DNA of 15,027 nt. Origin: VFZL01 sp046734915. GTDB lineage: Bacteria > Acidobacteriota > Vicinamibacteria > Vicinamibacterales > CAVVIG01. Of the stretch, positions 6,529 through 13,898 are shown piece after piece (position 1 is the stretch's first letter; each line of letters begins with the position of its first letter). The notes under the pieces were generated by a model. The model worked only from the letters and a program-made list of their open reading frames with translations. It was not told the DNA's origin and did no database searches. Position numbers and translations under genes: made by a program. The stretch lies in the NCBI GenBank assembly GCA_046734915.1, contig JBKPSC010000167.1, positions 1-15,027 of the forward strand. Reading direction: 5' to 3'.

Positions 6529-7389
6529 CTACGAGGTCGCGGGCCGATGCGCGCGCATGAACGAGCGTATCTGACGCACCGCGAGCGGGATCCGCTCCTT
6601 GGGTTCCTTCCACGGGAACATGCTGACTTCGGCCTTCGGGGCGAGCATCGCCGCCTCCATTGCTACGGCGTAGGGATGCGCCGGGATGTCGTCCGGCAGG
6701 ATCAGAATCGGCGTCTGGCAACTGCGGACGAAGTCGCGCGTCACCGTGAAGACGAAGTCCGGGTTAGAGCGGTACATCTTCGTCAAGAACTTCTCCGCCA
6801 TCTCCATCTTGATATCGGGCCGGCGGGCGGTCAGCGCGGGCGCCCAGCCCTTGATGTTGGTTTCGTAGAAGAGGTCACGCATCTCCGGACGAGACCCGCT
6901 GGGCTGTGCGAGAACTGCCGCGACAATGCGATCGGGTGCGCGCTTCAAGAGGTTCCAGATGAAGGGGCCGCCAATGCAGAAGCCCATCACCATGAACTTG
7001 TCGATCCGGAGGTGGTCCATCAGCCCGATGTGGTCGTCGGTGTAGGCGTCCCACGGCCGATCGATCTCGAGGGGACCGGACGACTCACCGCCATTCGCGT
7101 TGCGCAGGTCTGATGCGATGCAGCGATACTCGCCCTTGAACTCCTCGATCGGATTGAAGGGATCGCCGCGCTTCAAGCCGGCCATCGTCGAGTTCAATCC
7201 GCCGCCGGCAATGAGCAGCAACGGAAACCCGGATCCGGCCTCCTCGTAGTGGATTCGAACCGGGCCTCGTTCGTAGAACGACATGGCAGCGCCTCCTTGC
7301 CCCGTCTGCTGCGCCAACACGCGCTGGGCTGCGGCCATGGCCGTCGCCGCCGCGCCCGCCTTCAACAGCTTGCGTCTGCTCGGATCCAT
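6529..7389 (-). CDS. Tat-exported alpha/beta hydrolase-fold protein with a Cys at the nucleophile position
   Basis: A 286-residue protein; ATG at 7389 follows an AAGGGG ribosome binding site. S4-R-R-K-L-L-K is a twin-arginine motif, followed by an Ala-rich stretch and a probable cleavage after VLA (residue 26). The fold shows HYEEAGSGFPLLLIAGGG (oxyanion strand, 47-64), ASDLRNANGGES (92-103), the nucleophile elbow G136-F-C138-I-G140-G, and a strand ILILPDD (about 228-234) carrying candidate acid D233/D234. Ser is replaced by Cys, as in dienelactone hydrolase. Where a catalytic His is expected there is MFPWKEPKERIP; the only nearby His is H238 in IPAHP. It may be an unusual hydrolase or a non-catalytic binder. 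It is the first gene of a likely operon with the S9 peptidase and has its own promoter-like sequence. Confidence 0.87.
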   Translation of the reverse strand: MDPSRRKLLKAGAAATAMAAAQRVLAQQTGQGGAAMSFYERGPVRIHYEEAGSGFPLLLIAGGGLNSTMAGLKRGDPFNPIEEFKGEYRCIASDLRNANGGESSGPLEIDRPWDAYTDDHIGLMDHLRIDKFMVMGFCIGGPFIWNLLKRAPDRIVAAVLAQPSGSRPEMRDLFYETNIKGWAPALTARRPDIKMEMAEKFLTKMYRSNPDFVFTVTRDFVRSCQTPILILPDDIPAHPYAVAMEAAMLAPKAEVSMFPWKEPKERIPLAVRQIRSFMRAHRPATS

Positions 7390-7475
7390 AAACCGCCCCT
7401 TCTCTGGATGGCTCGCAGCGTATCAATTGGACCGCCAGCGTCTCGCTGGTCGAACACGCCAGAATGATAGCGAGA

Positions 7476-7504
7476 AATATCGACCTGGGAGGCCCCCGAG
7501 TCAA
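7476..7504 (-). promoter_or_regulatory. Candidate sigma70-like promoter of the hydrolase-S9 peptidase operon
   Basis: On the minus strand TTGACT (7504-7499) and GATATT (7481-7476) are 17 bases apart, matching the consensus at 5 of 6 and 4 of 6 positions with ideal spacing. It lies wholly in the 133-base gap between the HD-GYP stop and the hydrolase ATG. Transcription would start near 7469 and give a leader of about 80 bases, which contains the perfect hairpin CCAGCG-AGA-CGCTGG (7449-7435 on the minus strand). An imperfect GC palindrome (GGGGGCCTCCC) lies in the spacer. Confidence 0.5.
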
Positions 7505-7522
7505 TTATCCGGCAGGAAGTTG

Positions 7523-9448
7523 CTAGCGGAGCTGCTCTGTGAGCTGTCGGTCCCGCGTTCGACGGGTACCGGCGAGCACCGGAGCCACGCCATCAGCCAC
7601 CACGCTGACGACGGGAACGTCGTCTTCGGCAAATGGTTCGGACAACGAGTACAGCGTCAACGCGCCGATGGGTTCTCCGTTCGTCATGAGGGGCACGCTC
7701 AAACAGAGTCTCAGCGGCTCGGGCCCGAAGACCGCGGGGCCCTCCAGATCAAGGGCGGCGTCGGAATTGACGATCGACCGGCGATTGGCGACCACCCAGC
7801 CACTCAATCTCTCGCCAATCGCCATTCGCCACTCGGGCAGCACATCTGAGTGCAGCCCGGAACGATGCTTCGCAACGAGCTGGCCCAATCCAGTGTCGAG
7901 ATAGAAGACGCAGGTGGCGGCAGGCATGATTCGACGAAGAGGTCCGTGTACCCCGACACACAGCTCATCGGGTCCGAGAGACTGACTGACCAGGCGGCCG
8001 CATTCGAAGATAGTCCGAAGCGCGTCGTCGCGCGCCGACGCGCGTCCGTTGGCGATCGAGATCTGCGGTAGAGCGGCGCTCGGATCAGGCAGTGCTACCG
8101 AGCAGCCGCCGTCGGCAAAGGCACCACTGGAGTGCGCCTGGATGAACGCATCGATGATCTCCGGGTCGTACATGGTGCCACGCCGCTCGCGGAGAATCGA
8201 AAGCGCATCGCTGTCCGAGAGCCGGCGACGATATGGCCGATCCGACGTCAAGGCGTCGAAGCAGTCGACGACCGACAGGATGCGCGCGCCGATCGGAATG
8301 TCTCGCCCCTTCAGTCCGTCCGGGTATCCGGTGCCGTCCCAATTCTCATGGTGATGTCGCACGATGGGCACGACGGGAAACGGGAAGTCGACCCTGGAGA
8401 GAATGTCGGCGCCGATATCGGCGTGACGCTTCATCACCGCGAACTCGGCGTCGGTCAACTTACCGGGCTTGTTCAGGATGTGTTCGGGAATTGCGAGCTT
8501 GCCCGTATCGTGCAGGAGCGCGGCGGCTTCGAGCGCCCGCAGGTCGTCCTCGCCGACGCCCACGAGACCGGCGAGCTGCTGGGTGCGCCGTTGAACGCGC
8601 TGAATGTGGCCGTGTGTCACCTGATCCTTGGCATCGATGGCGTGAGCCAGCGTGTCGACCGTGGATTGATACAGGCGGTTGACTTTGTCGAGGTGGGCAA
8701 TCTCATCTTCAAGGCGCCGCAGACCTGTGCGGAACATCGCGTGAAGAGCCAGTGGCAGCGGGACGAGGACGACGAGCACCAGCAGCGACGACGTGTCGCC
8801 GTAGATCAGGAGCACGAGGACCACGGCAACCAGCGCGCCCGCGAAGTAACTGAGCCACAAGCCGGAAAAATGCTGGCGCCAGATCTGAAGCAGCCGCGTG
8901 CCACTGCTCACGGCAATGGCGTACGCAATGAGACCCGTGTTCAACAAGAAGTACACGACGGTAAACAGCGCCGCCGGCAACGCGAGGCGGCTCAGCGCGA
9001 CTGGCGTCTCACTCAGCGGCGAGACTCCCGTGACGCTGAAGAACAACCAGGCCGCCAGCCACATGGCAAACGGTGGCGCGGTCGCGTTGAACAGCGCACG
9101 ACGGCCAGGCAGCGCCCGCCGGGCCAGACGCCAGGAAATCGCCAGACTGTCCAGTGCCACGACGAGTGTGCCGGCGCTCGGACCGAACGCCAGCGCCGCG
9201 GTAATGGTGAACGCGTCCGAAATCGAGAAGCTCGCCGCCACAGACGGCATTCTCAGCATTGCAATGCCACTGACGAGCGTGAGCGCCACGAGGATCAGGC
9301 CGATAGGCGGCAGCGGGTGATCGTGTCGATCACGCAGTGACACCCAGATGGCTGCAGTCCCGGCGATGGCGACGGAACCGACATACAAATCTGGCCACGC
9401 GCGCTTGACGCGCTCGAACGCGCTGGTAATGAACCTCAGCGACAACAC
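7523..9448 (-). CDS. Membrane HD-GYP phosphodiesterase with C-terminal GAF domain
   Basis: A 641-residue protein. The N-terminal ~235 residues hold six to eight hydrophobic segments (for example 23-37, 49-65, 79-98, 155-180, 200-232), followed by a short helix to 265. Residues 265-440 are a complete HD-GYP domain: H279-G-H, H313-D314-T-G-K, H341 in KRHADIG, H365-H-H-E-N-W-D371-G-T-G374-Y-P376, and DCFDALTSDRPYR. All metal-binding residues and the GYP signature are present, so c-di-GMP hydrolysis is expected. Residues about 475-630 look like a GAF domain (MAIGERLSGWVVANRRSIVN, PLMTNGEPIGALTLYS). A GAF placed after HD-GYP is less common than before it. The GTG start at 9448 is the first in frame, but its ribosome binding site is poor, so the N-terminus is less certain. 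The gene is divergent from the subtilase gene. Confidence 0.9.
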   Translation of the reverse strand: MLSLRFITSAFERVKRAWPDLYVGSVAIAGTAAIWVSLRDRHDHPLPPIGLILVALTLVSGIAMLRMPSVAASFSISDAFTITAALAFGPSAGTLVVALDSLAISWRLARRALPGRRALFNATAPPFAMWLAAWLFFSVTGVSPLSETPVALSRLALPAALFTVVYFLLNTGLIAYAIAVSSGTRLLQIWRQHFSGLWLSYFAGALVAVVLVLLIYGDTSSLLVLVVLVPLPLALHAMFRTGLRRLEDEIAHLDKVNRLYQSTVDTLAHAIDAKDQVTHGHIQRVQRRTQQLAGLVGVGEDDLRALEAAALLHDTGKLAIPEHILNKPGKLTDAEFAVMKRHADIGADILSRVDFPFPVVPIVRHHHENWDGTGYPDGLKGRDIPIGARILSVVDCFDALTSDRPYRRRLSDSDALSILRERRGTMYDPEIIDAFIQAHSSGAFADGGCSVALPDPSAALPQISIANGRASARDDALRTIFECGRLVSQSLGPDELCVGVHGPLRRIMPAATCVFYLDTGLGQLVAKHRSGLHSDVLPEWRMAIGERLSGWVVANRRSIVNSDAALDLEGPAVFGPEPLRLCLSVPLMTNGEPIGALTLYSLSEPFAEDDVPVVSVVADGVAPVLAGTRRTRDRQLTEQLR

Positions 9449-9494
9449 TCCACATCAGCACTGTCGGCCGTTGATCGGTGATTCTGTTGCGTGC

Positions 9495-9527
9495 TTCCAC
9501 TCACATCCACGCATCGAGTGAGTGGAA
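9495..9527. promoter_or_regulatory. Perfect 10-base inverted repeat, candidate operator or leader hairpin
   Basis: TTCCACTCAC (9495-9504) and GTGAGTGGAA (9518-9527) are exact reverse complements around a 13-base spacer. The site lies 47-79 bases upstream of the HD-GYP start and about 290 bases upstream of the subtilase. The 23-base centre-to-centre arm distance is about two helical turns, which suits a dimeric or tetrameric regulator. Read as RNA it would form a stem with a 13-base loop in the HD-GYP leader. Confidence 0.45.
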
Positions 9528-9799
9528 TCTTGGCCTCACCTCGATTTCGTGTGCCGAATCAGCACTCACGGATTGCGCAGCTGTTGTCGAGTCTTCCCGC
9601 CGACACATGGTGCGCTGTTTCGTCACGGAACAGTCGATCGGGCCGCGCGGATCGTTTCGAGACGTTCTGGGACTGCTGTCGCGATCAGTCCTTTCGCTCC
9701 GAAGCGGCAAGTTCCAAATCGTGCTGCCATTTACAGTCTTGAGCGGGTCCGGGGCGCCGATGGTCTCCTCATTGCTGTGCTGGTGCGTGGTGCCTGCAA

Positions 9800-9805
9800 A
9801 GGAGG
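9800..9805 (+). promoter_or_regulatory. Ribosome binding site fixing the GTG start of the subtilase
   Basis: AGGAGG (within AAAGGAGG) lies 9 bases before the GTG at 9815. It is a full match to the anti-Shine-Dalgarno core and decides the otherwise ambiguous start; the next in-frame GTG at 9845 would cut into the signal peptide. Confidence 0.7.
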
Positions 9806-9814
9806 CTGCAAACG

Positions 9815-11680
9815 GTGCGTCCACGCTTTTCGATTGACGGCGGTGTGCTTACAAGATTGATCGCCATCGCGACCGCCCTGGTCGTGGCGATGCCCCTCTT
9901 CTCACGCCCCGTGGAAACCGCGGGACGCGCCAAGCTCGATCGTGAGCTGCAGCAGAAAGTTCGCGAGGCCAGGAGCGACGAGACCCAGCAAAGCACCGTT
10001 CGCGTCATCGTGCGCACGCCGGCGGACAAACGCCGAGCGGTGGCGGATACATTACAGAAGCAGGGTCACAAGACTCGCGCGGAACATCGCGCCATCAGTG
10101 CGTTGACCACCGAAGTTCATGTCGGGGATCTTGAAGCGCTGGCCGCCGACCCCAGCGTGCTCAGCATTTCGAGTGATGCGCCGGTCAGGGCCAATGGCGT
10201 CGAGTACGACTTGACTACCGTGTCCGAGCACGAGTCGCTGCTCGCCACGCTGGGCCTCGACGGCGAGCGACCGACGGGCGACAAGGTCACGATTGCCGTG
10301 ATCGATTCGGGCCTCGAGATGACGGACGATCTCGGCGGCGGCCGGGCTGACCGGTTCTACGATTTCCTCTCCACAAGCCGTGATGACCACGCCCGCGATG
10401 ACTACGGACACGGCACACATGTCGCCGGTCTCATCGGCGGAACGGGCCGAGGCTCGGAGCGCGAAGTCGAGCTGGTGGACCGAAACGGCAAGCTTCACAA
10501 AGTTCACGCGAAGCGGTACGGCGGCATCGCGCCCAAAGCGAAGGTTGTGAGCCTTCGCGTGCTCGATGCCAACGGGCAGGGCCTGACGAGTGCCGTGCTG
10601 GACGCTATCGATTTTGCGGTCGACCACAAAGACGACCTCAAGATCGACGTGCTCAACCTTTCACTGGGACATCCGATCCTGGAGCCGGCGTCGAGCGATC
10701 CGCTGGTGCAGGCAGTCGAGGCCGCGGTCCGTGCCGGCATCGTGGTCGTCGTCTCCGCTGGAAACTACGGCACGAACCCGCAGACCGGCGCCGTCGGATA
10801 CGCGGGCATCACATCGCCCGGCAACGCGCCATCGGCGATCACGGTCGGAGCCCTCGACACCAAGGGAACCGTGACGCACCAGGACGACACGATCCCTGGC
10901 TACAGCTCGCGTGGCCCAACGTGGTACGACGGCCTGGCGAAGCCGGACCTGCTGGCGCCGGGTCACCGGCTGGTGTCGATCGCCGCTCAGGGATCGACCC
11001 TGTTCGCGAATCGAGCGAGCGCACGAGTGGCGGGCGACGACGAAAAGCATCAGTATCTGCGGCTGAGCGGCACGAGCATGTCGGCCGCCGTGACCAGCGG
11101 TGTCGTCGCACTGATGATCGAGGCCCACGAGAAGTCACACAAGGAACCCCTGTCGCCCAACGCCATCAAGGCCATTCTGGAGTTCAGCGCGATTCCGCTC
11201 AGCGGGCACGACCGTTTGACGCAGGGATCCGGCGTGCTGAATGCGGATGGCGCAATCGCTCTCGCCGCAGCGATCGACCCATCGGCGCAGTCCGGCTCCT
11301 GGTGGCTCGAGTCCGGAGTCTCTGAGAGGACCGCGATCGGCGGCGAGACGCTCCCGTGGGGGCAGACCGTTGTCTGGGGCAATACCGTCGTCTGGGGCAA
11401 TGCCGTCTACTGGAACCTCCCAACGTGGAGTCAAACCGTCGTCTGGGGCAACACGGTCGTGTGGGGCAACACGGTGGTGTGGGGCAATGCCGTTGCGGGT
11501 TCGACCGTCGTCTGGGGCAACACCAACATCATCTGGGGTGTCGAATCGAACGCGGTGTGGGGGGATCCGAGTACATGGGCAAACACCGTCGTCTGGGGCA
11601 ACGCGGCCCTGTCGTCCAACGACGGCGGCCCGGTTCGATCCACGACCGTGGTGTGGGGAAATCTCGCAGACTACAACTGA
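9815..11680 (+). CDS. Exported subtilisin-like serine peptidase (S8) with C-terminal VWGN repeats
   Basis: A 621-residue protein starting with GTG behind a strong ribosome binding site. Residues 13-36 form the signal peptide (LTRLIAIATALVVAMPLFS). Residues 60-125 are an inhibitor_I9-like propeptide (STVRVIVRTPADKRRAVADT; ISALTTEVHVGDLEALAADP). The catalytic domain (about 155-490) carries D164 in VIDSG, H199 in YGHGTHVAG, oxyanion N317 in SAGNYG and S421 in GTSMSAA, so the triad is complete. Residues 514-616 hold a tail of Trp-rich hexapeptides, TVVWGN, with eight intact copies and four degenerate ones. Subtilases of Acidobacteriota often end this way, as far as I recall. It should digest external proteins; the tail may anchor it, help folding, or bind a surface or polymer. 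It is divergent from the HD-GYP gene and convergent with the cupin gene. Confidence 0.94.
   Translation: MRPRFSIDGGVLTRLIAIATALVVAMPLFSRPVETAGRAKLDRELQQKVREARSDETQQSTVRVIVRTPADKRRAVADTLQKQGHKTRAEHRAISALTTEVHVGDLEALAADPSVLSISSDAPVRANGVEYDLTTVSEHESLLATLGLDGERPTGDKVTIAVIDSGLEMTDDLGGGRADRFYDFLSTSRDDHARDDYGHGTHVAGLIGGTGRGSEREVELVDRNGKLHKVHAKRYGGIAPKAKVVSLRVLDANGQGLTSAVLDAIDFAVDHKDDLKIDVLNLSLGHPILEPASSDPLVQAVEAAVRAGIVVVVSAGNYGTNPQTGAVGYAGITSPGNAPSAITVGALDTKGTVTHQDDTIPGYSSRGPTWYDGLAKPDLLAPGHRLVSIAAQGSTLFANRASARVAGDDEKHQYLRLSGTSMSAAVTSGVVALMIEAHEKSHKEPLSPNAIKAILEFSAIPLSGHDRLTQGSGVLNADGAIALAAAIDPSAQSGSWWLESGVSERTAIGGETLPWGQTVVWGNTVVWGNAVYWNLPTWSQTVVWGNTVVWGNTVVWGNAVAGSTVVWGNTNIIWGVESNAVWGDPSTWANTVVWGNAALSSNDGGPVRSTTVVWGNLADYN
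11366..11662 (+). repeat. In-frame 18-base repeats coding for TVVWGN hexapeptides
   Basis: Within the subtilase 3' end, near-identical 18-base units such as ACCGTCGTCTGGGGCAAC recur: two adjacent units from 11366, three adjacent units from about 11435, then single units separated by non-repeat spacers. Eight units encode intact VVWGN; PWGQ, VYWN, IIWG and AVWGD are decayed versions. Adjacent units differ mostly at synonymous third positions (GTC/GTG, AAC/AAT), so selection seems to hold the peptide while the DNA drifts. Confidence 0.85.
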
Positions 11681-11724
11681 CCGGGCGGATTGGGGCCTGG
11701 GGGAGCTGAATCACCCGACGCGCG

Positions 11725-12405
11725 TCATCGCACTTCGACTTCGACGACGTAGGCTGCGGCGTTGCTGCGATTCATCAGTTGATGTGGATCGGCGGCGGAG
11801 AGCACAGTCCAATCGCCCGTCCGCCTGAGATCCTTCACGGTGTTCTGGCCGCGCTCGCGATCGACGATTTCGCCGGCGACGAGCACGGCGACGACGGGAT
11901 GTAGATGCGTGTGGAGCGTGTCGGTCGCCCCTGCACTCAACCGCACCTCCGACACGTGGAACGCCCGGCTGCTCGCGCGCGGTCGCGTGACGGGACTGCT
12001 GACCGGGAGATCGCGCGACCAGTCTCGCTGCCGAAGGTTCTCCACGCTGATCACGTGATACGTCCGCTTTCCCGCCTGCTCGGTGTGGGCGCTCGAGCGG
12101 CCGGCATACTCGGTCAAGAGCACCTGGCCAGGCTGGCGTGACAGCCAGCCGCCCCATCCCGCGCCTAGCAGACGCGCGCGGACCTCGCAGCCGCTGATGC
12201 AGATGGTCGCGAGGTCGTTGGCATGAACGTGTTCGAGGCTGGTCTGATCGGCGGCGATGGTGACGTTCAGCACGCGCAGTGCTTCGGTTTCGAACACGAT
12301 TGGATGGCTGGGATCGAGATGAACGGCCAGCTGCGCGGCCGCTGACGCGGCTGTCATGGCGACGGCGAATGACATCCACGCCGCGAAGTGTCTCAACTCG
12401 ACCAC
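11725..12405 (-). CDS. Exported two-module cupin protein
   Basis: A 226-residue protein. The GTG start at 12405 lies 3 bases after the stop of the acyl-CoA ligase gene, which suggests translational coupling; an internal ATG at residue 11 is an alternative start and keeps the signal peptide. Residues 1-24 (ending TAASAAA-Q) look like a Sec signal peptide. A first, weaker cupin-like barrel includes SLEHVHANDLATICISG (H59, H61); the second is clearer, with TLHTHLHPVVAVLVAGEI (H165, H167, H169) and AADPHQLMNRS (H208), which fit a His-rich metal site. The usual Glu of cupin motif 1 is not obvious. Function is unknown: exported cupins may be small-molecule oxygenases, isomerases or binding proteins. 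It is the last gene of the NHL-ligase-cupin operon. Confidence 0.82.
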   Translation of the reverse strand: MVELRHFAAWMSFAVAMTAASAAAQLAVHLDPSHPIVFETEALRVLNVTIAADQTSLEHVHANDLATICISGCEVRARLLGAGWGGWLSRQPGQVLLTEYAGRSSAHTEQAGKRTYHVISVENLRQRDWSRDLPVSSPVTRPRASSRAFHVSEVRLSAGATDTLHTHLHPVVAVLVAGEIVDRERGQNTVKDLRRTGDWTVLSAADPHQLMNRSNAAAYVVEVEVR

Positions 12406-12408
12406 GTG

Positions 12409-13884
12409 TCACCCACGCACGGGTGTTTGAGTCAGCGTGTCCTTGAGCGCCCGGCGATCGACTTTCCCGGTCGGACCCTTGGGCAGCGCCGCGGCAAAAT
12501 GCACCCGCTCGGGAACCTTGTAGTCGGCCAATCCAAGACGAGCGTGGGCGCGGATGTCTTCCTCTCCACAGTTGGCCCCGTCACGGAGCACGACGACGGC
12601 GACGACCGTCTCTCCCCAGACCTCGTGCGGCAGGCCGACGACTCCTGCTTCGAGAATCTGCGGATGCGAGTAGAGCGCTTCCTCGACCTCCTGCGGCGAG
12701 ATATTCGACCCGCCGCGAATGATGATCTCCTTGATCCGGCCGCGGAACCAGTAATAGCCGTCCGCATCGCGGCTCACCAGATCGCCGGTGTAGAACCAGC
12801 CATCGCGCAGCGCCTGCGCGGTCGCTTCCGCATTCTGCCAGTAGCCCGAGCAGAGTGACGGACTGCGAATCAGCAGTTCCCCGGCCTCGCCGTCTGACAC
12901 GACGTTGCCCGTCCCGTCCACGATGCGCGCCTCGACGCCTCGATTGACGACGCCAAGAGAACCCGGCCGCTGGCCGGCAAGGGGATTGACGATTGACGGT
13001 CCGGTCTCGGTCTGCGCCAGGCCTTCGACGACCTCGCAGCCCAGCACCCGGCGCGTCCGCTCCTGCAAGGCCACCGGCACGCTGTCGCCGCCAGCGTAGA
13101 CCATCCGCAACGAAGCAACGTCGCGCGGTTGTCTGACCTGCTCTTCCAGGATGAAGTGCATCATGGCCGGCAGGCCCAGCGTCAGCGTGCAGCGAAATCG
13201 TTCGATGGCATCGAGGGCCGCGGCGGGGTCGAACGTCGGGAGAAGAACACAGGGCTCGCCGAGACGCAGGGTCCCGAGCAGCACATACAGTCCGCTGGCG
13301 TGCATCAGCGGCGTCATGAGCAGGCCTCGCGGCGCCGCGGACGTGCCGAACGTACGTTCGAAGTCCTGCGTGCACAGTCCTCCGGTCATCAGCAGGCTGC
13401 GGTGTGTGTGGACAGCTCCCTTCGGCCGCCCCGTGCTGCCCGACGTATACAGGATGAGCGCGGCGGCATCGTCTTCGACCACTGGCAGACCGGTGGGCGG
13501 CGGCTCGTTATTCGGCAGCTCGCTCAACACCCGCACACCGGTCTGGCGCACGGCATCGGCAAAAGGCGGCGGAGCAAACGCCAGAGCCGGAGCGGAGTTC
13601 GCGATTATCCAGGCAACTTCCACCGGCTTCAGGCGCAGGTTGATGGGGACGGCGATCAATCCCGCCTTGAACGCGGCGAAGTAGAGCTGCACCGCCTCGA
13701 CGGTGTTGGGCCATTGCACGGCGACCCGATCACCGGGGCCCAACCCTTCAGCCAAGAGACAGGCGGCCAGGCGATCAGTGGAGGCGTCGAGCGTTGCGAA
13801 GGACATCGCTCTGTCCCCGCAGAAAAGCGCCGTCGTGTGCGGAGCCTGATTCGCGCGAGAACGGAGCAGGTCGCCCAGATTCAT
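12409..13884 (-). CDS. Acyl-CoA synthetase / AMP-dependent ligase (ANL superfamily)
   Basis: A 491-residue cytoplasmic enzyme that would join a carboxylic acid to CoA through an acyl-adenylate using ATP. ATG at 13884 follows GAGG. Motifs in order: ILYTSGSTGRPKGAVHTH (A3 loop, 144-161), PLMHASGLY (192-200), EGLAQTETGP (A5, 287-296), GWFYTGDLVSRDADGYYWFR (A7, 362-381), GRIKEIIIRGGSNISPQEVE (A8 hinge, 382-401) and PKGPTGKVDRRALK with catalytic K474 (A10). All core residues are present, so it should be active. The closest style is medium/long-chain or aromatic acid ligases of the FadD/feruloyl-CoA type, but substrate cannot be fixed from sequence. The length is slightly short for FadD (about 560) and normal for the smaller ligases. 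It sits 14 bases after the NHL gene and 3 bases before the cupin gene. Confidence 0.93.
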   Translation of the reverse strand: MNLGDLLRSRANQAPHTTALFCGDRAMSFATLDASTDRLAACLLAEGLGPGDRVAVQWPNTVEAVQLYFAAFKAGLIAVPINLRLKPVEVAWIIANSAPALAFAPPPFADAVRQTGVRVLSELPNNEPPPTGLPVVEDDAAALILYTSGSTGRPKGAVHTHRSLLMTGGLCTQDFERTFGTSAAPRGLLMTPLMHASGLYVLLGTLRLGEPCVLLPTFDPAAALDAIERFRCTLTLGLPAMMHFILEEQVRQPRDVASLRMVYAGGDSVPVALQERTRRVLGCEVVEGLAQTETGPSIVNPLAGQRPGSLGVVNRGVEARIVDGTGNVVSDGEAGELLIRSPSLCSGYWQNAEATAQALRDGWFYTGDLVSRDADGYYWFRGRIKEIIIRGGSNISPQEVEEALYSHPQILEAGVVGLPHEVWGETVVAVVVLRDGANCGEEDIRAHARLGLADYKVPERVHFAAALPKGPTGKVDRRALKDTLTQTPVRG

Positions 13885-13898
13885 CGGTCGCCTCGGTC

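Larger units (their letters stand above)
9449..9814. other. 366-base divergent intergenic region between HD-GYP and subtilase genes
   Basis: No gene is supported here. Open frames exist on the plus strand but lack ribosome binding sites and protein-like composition. The region holds a perfect inverted repeat (9495-9527), a further CACTCAC copy at 9563-9569, and the subtilase ribosome binding site at its right end. I saw no convincing -35/-10 pair on either strand, although both genes must be transcribed from here. Confidence 0.6.

Noticed and set aside
8132..9340. 402-codon plus-strand frame opposite the HD-GYP gene
   Set aside because: Antisense shadow caused by high GC third positions; composition is rich in Arg, Gln and His with no recognisable domain.
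9478..9837. 119-codon plus-strand frame in the HD-GYP/subtilase intergenic region
   Set aside because: No ribosome binding site, it runs out of frame into the subtilase start, and its composition is not protein-like.
11366..11662. The 18-base repeats considered as a CRISPR-like or mobile repeat array
   Set aside because: Units are in frame, encode one conserved hexapeptide and have no regular unique spacers, so they are protein repeats.
11681..11700. Possible terminator hairpin CCGGGC / GCCTGG after the subtilase
   Set aside because: Only a 6-base stem with one G-U pair, an 8-base loop and no T-tract; too weak to call.
11711..12412. Alternative 233-codon minus frame over the cupin gene
   Set aside because: Out-of-frame, very Arg/Ser-rich reading. 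The 226-codon frame has the signal peptide and cupin His motifs.
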